Source of the DNA: Archivesica marissinica
Lineage: Eukaryota > Mollusca > Bivalvia > Venerida > Vesicomyidae
Length of the DNA: 64,000 nucleotides
Assembly: GCA_014843695.1 (NCBI GenBank)
Contig: CM026400.1
Span: 37,308,234 to 37,372,233 of the forward strand
Reading direction: 5' to 3'
The notes under the pieces were generated by a model. That model worked only from the letters and a program-made list of their open reading frames with translations, made no database searches and had not been told where the DNA came from. Shown here in pieces: positions 62,481-64,000 of this stretch (position 1 is its first letter; each line of letters begins with the position of its first letter). The position numbers and the translations under genes were made by a program.

Positions 62481-64000
62481 CATCTCTGAACATGTCTACA
62501 ACACTGTCCAGTGCCCCAGTCATCTTGCCTGAAACATGTCTACAACAGACGTTCCAATGCCCCAGTCATCAGCCTGAAAATGTCTACAACAGACGTTCCA
62601 GTGCCCCAGTCATCTAGCCTGAAACATGTCTACAACAGACGTTCCAATGCCCGAGTTATCTAGCCTGAAATATGTCTACAACAGACGTTCCAATGCCCCA
62701 TTCATCTTGCCTGAAACATGTCTACAACAGACGTTCCAATGCCCCAGTCATCTAGCCTGAAACGTGTCTACAACAGACGTTCCAGTGCCCCAGTCATCTA
62801 GACTGAAACATGTCTACAACAGATGTTTCAATGCCCCAGTCATCTAGCCTGAATCATGCCTACAACATACGTTCCAATGCCCCAGTCATCTAGCCTGAAT
62901 CATGTCTACAACAGACTTTCCAATGCCCCAGTTATCTTGCCTGAAACATGTCTAAAACAGTCGTTCCAATGCCCCAGTCATCTAGTCTGAATCATGTCTA
63001 CAACAGACGTTCCAATGCCCCAGACAACTAGCCTGAATTATGTCTACAACAGACGTTCCAATGCCTGCCCCAGTCATCTAGCCTGAATCATGTCTACAAC
63101 AGACGTTCCAATGCCCCAGTCATCTAGCCTGAATCATTTCTACAACAGACGTTCCAATGCCCCAGTCATCTTGCCTGAAACATGTCTACAACAGACGATC
63201 CAATGCCAGAGTCATCTTGCCTGAAACATGTCTATAACAAACGTTCCAATGCCCCAGTCATCTAGCCTGAAACATGTCTGCAACAGACGTTCCAATGCCG
63301 CAGTCATCTAGCTTGAATCATGTCTACAACAGACGTTCCAATGCCCCAGTCATCTGGCCTGAAACATGTCTACAACAGATGTTTCAATGCCCCAGTCATC
63401 TAGCCGGAATCATGCCTACACCATACGTTCCAATGCCCCAGTCATCTAGCCTGAATCATGTCTACAACAGACTTTCCAATGCCCAAGTTATCTTGCCTGA
63501 AACATGTCTAAAACAGTCGTTCCAATGCCCCAGTCATCTAGTCTGAATCATGTCTACAACAGACGTTCCAATGCCCCAGACAACTAGCCTGAATTATGTC
63601 TACAACAGACGTTCCAATGCCCCAGTCATCTGGCCTGAAACATGTCTACAACAGATGTTTCAATGCCCCAGTCATCTAGCCTGAATCATGCCTACACCAG
63701 ACGTTCCAATGCCCCAGTCATCTAGCCTGAATCATGTCTACAACAGACGTTCCAATGCCCCAGTCATCTGGCCTGAAACATGTCTACAACAGACGTTTCA
63801 ATGCCCCAGTCATCTTGCCTGAAACATGTCTACAACAGACGTGCCAATGCCCCAGTCATCGTGCCTGAAACATGTCTACAACAGTCGTTCCAGTGCCCCA
63901 GTCATCTAGCCTGAAACATGTCTACAACAGACGTTCCAGTGCCCCAGTCATCTAGCCTGAAACATGTCTACAACAGACGTTCCAATGCCCCAGTTATCTA
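62481..64000 (+). repeat. Array segment to the window end
   Basis: A short deletion-rich stretch at about 62485-62580 (CATCTCTGAACATG, ACACTGTCC) is followed by a clean variant series from CCCGAGTTATC (about 62650) through the 50-bp monomer (about 63066). The CACCAACAG monomer expected near 63187 instead reads TCTACAACAGACGATCC, a partial reversion to consensus. The array continues to the last base, so no border is reached. Confidence 0.82.

Larger units (their letters stand above)
1..64000 (+). repeat. 46-bp satellite tandem array with higher-order repeat structure
   Basis: A 46-bp monomer repeats head to tail across the whole window; the monomer at 366-411 matches the consensus. Landmarks in each monomer, in order, are CCAATGCCCC, AGTCATCTAG, CCTGAAACATG, TCTACAACAG and ACGTT. 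Composition of the consensus is 15 C, 14 A, 10 T and 7 G, about 48% GC, with strong C over G asymmetry on this strand and one CpG per monomer. All copies have the same orientation; I saw no inversion. Distances between identical variants are multiples of 46, plus 4 for each 50-bp length variant and small indels. Long arrays of this kind are typical of eukaryotic constitutive heterochromatin. I do not recognise the family, and nothing here fixes the species or whether the locus is centromeric. Confidence 0.97.

Noticed and set aside
1..64000. CRISPR array
   Set aside because: The 46-bp units abut directly with no unique spacers, and the whole unit, not a short direct repeat, is conserved. No cas genes are present.
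1..64000. CENP-B box or telomere-like repeat
   Set aside because: I looked for TTCG followed by the A and CGGG positions, on both strands in the consensus and main variants, and for G-rich telomere hexamers; neither was found. The CCCGAG and AAGCCCGC variants share only the CCCG part.
1..64000. Long tandem-repeat protein gene (46-residue repeat)
   Set aside because: Three monomers would encode 46 residues, but consensus monomers contain stops in two of the three phases, so no long frame survives.

Overview
The whole window is one continuous satellite-type tandem array. I find no protein-coding gene, RNA gene, transposon or unique flanking sequence. A 46-bp monomer (a clean copy is at 366-411) repeats head to tail in one orientation from base 1 to base 64000, roughly 1,340 times, interrupted only by two runs of exactly 1000 N (22080-23079 and 39569-40568). 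Tens of kilobases of tandem repeat with multi-monomer higher-order structure points to eukaryotic heterochromatin (centromeric, pericentromeric, subtelomeric or interstitial). Species and chromosomal position cannot be read from the sequence: no telomere repeat, no CENP-B-box-like motif and no border is present.

The monomers are not identical. About twenty recognisable variants recur in a conserved order, which makes a higher-order repeat (HOR). The fullest order is at about 51621-52775: CACCAACAG monomer, TATAACAAAC monomer, TTCAAGTG monomer, ATTCATCTTG monomer, then the ACACTCG / TCTTCAAC / AAGCCCGC trio, CCCGAGTTATC, AAACGTG, GATGTTTC, CCTACAACATAC, ACTTTCC, AAAACAGTC, GTCTGAATC, GACAACTAG, a 50-bp length-variant monomer and CATTTCTAC. 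That cycle measures 1,108 bp (24 monomers plus 4 bp). Elsewhere the cycle is expanded or shortened.

Layout: 1-1019, near-consensus start. 1020-5160, a block whose duplicate lies about 14.2-14.4 kb away at 15250-19580. 5160-6200, spacer of HOR pieces. 6200-13090, three copies of a 2.6-kb super-repeat. 13090-15250, about 40-45-monomer HOR. 19580-22079, two copies of a 1.84-kb HOR cut by the first gap. 23080-26830, a disturbed, indel-rich stretch. 27300-31290 and 32870-36810, two copies of a 3.9-kb block 5.52-5.58 kb apart. 36830-39568, further HOR. 40569-44030, mixed and partly smoothed. 44040-46960, nested duplications of 690, 966 and 276 bp. 46960-49430, another copy of those modules. 49430-61700, regular HORs of about 1.1-2.0 kb. 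61700-62480, near-consensus with a 230-bp repeat. 62480-64000, HOR to the window end.

The short open reading frames (up to 105 codons in N-free sequence) are by-products of the repeat: 46 is not a multiple of 3, the consensus has stops in two phases of each monomer, and certain variants remove them. Patches dense in single-base deletions, and stretches where known HOR variants revert to consensus, suggest that parts of the array are assembled or polished imperfectly. Copy numbers and local order should be read with that in mind.
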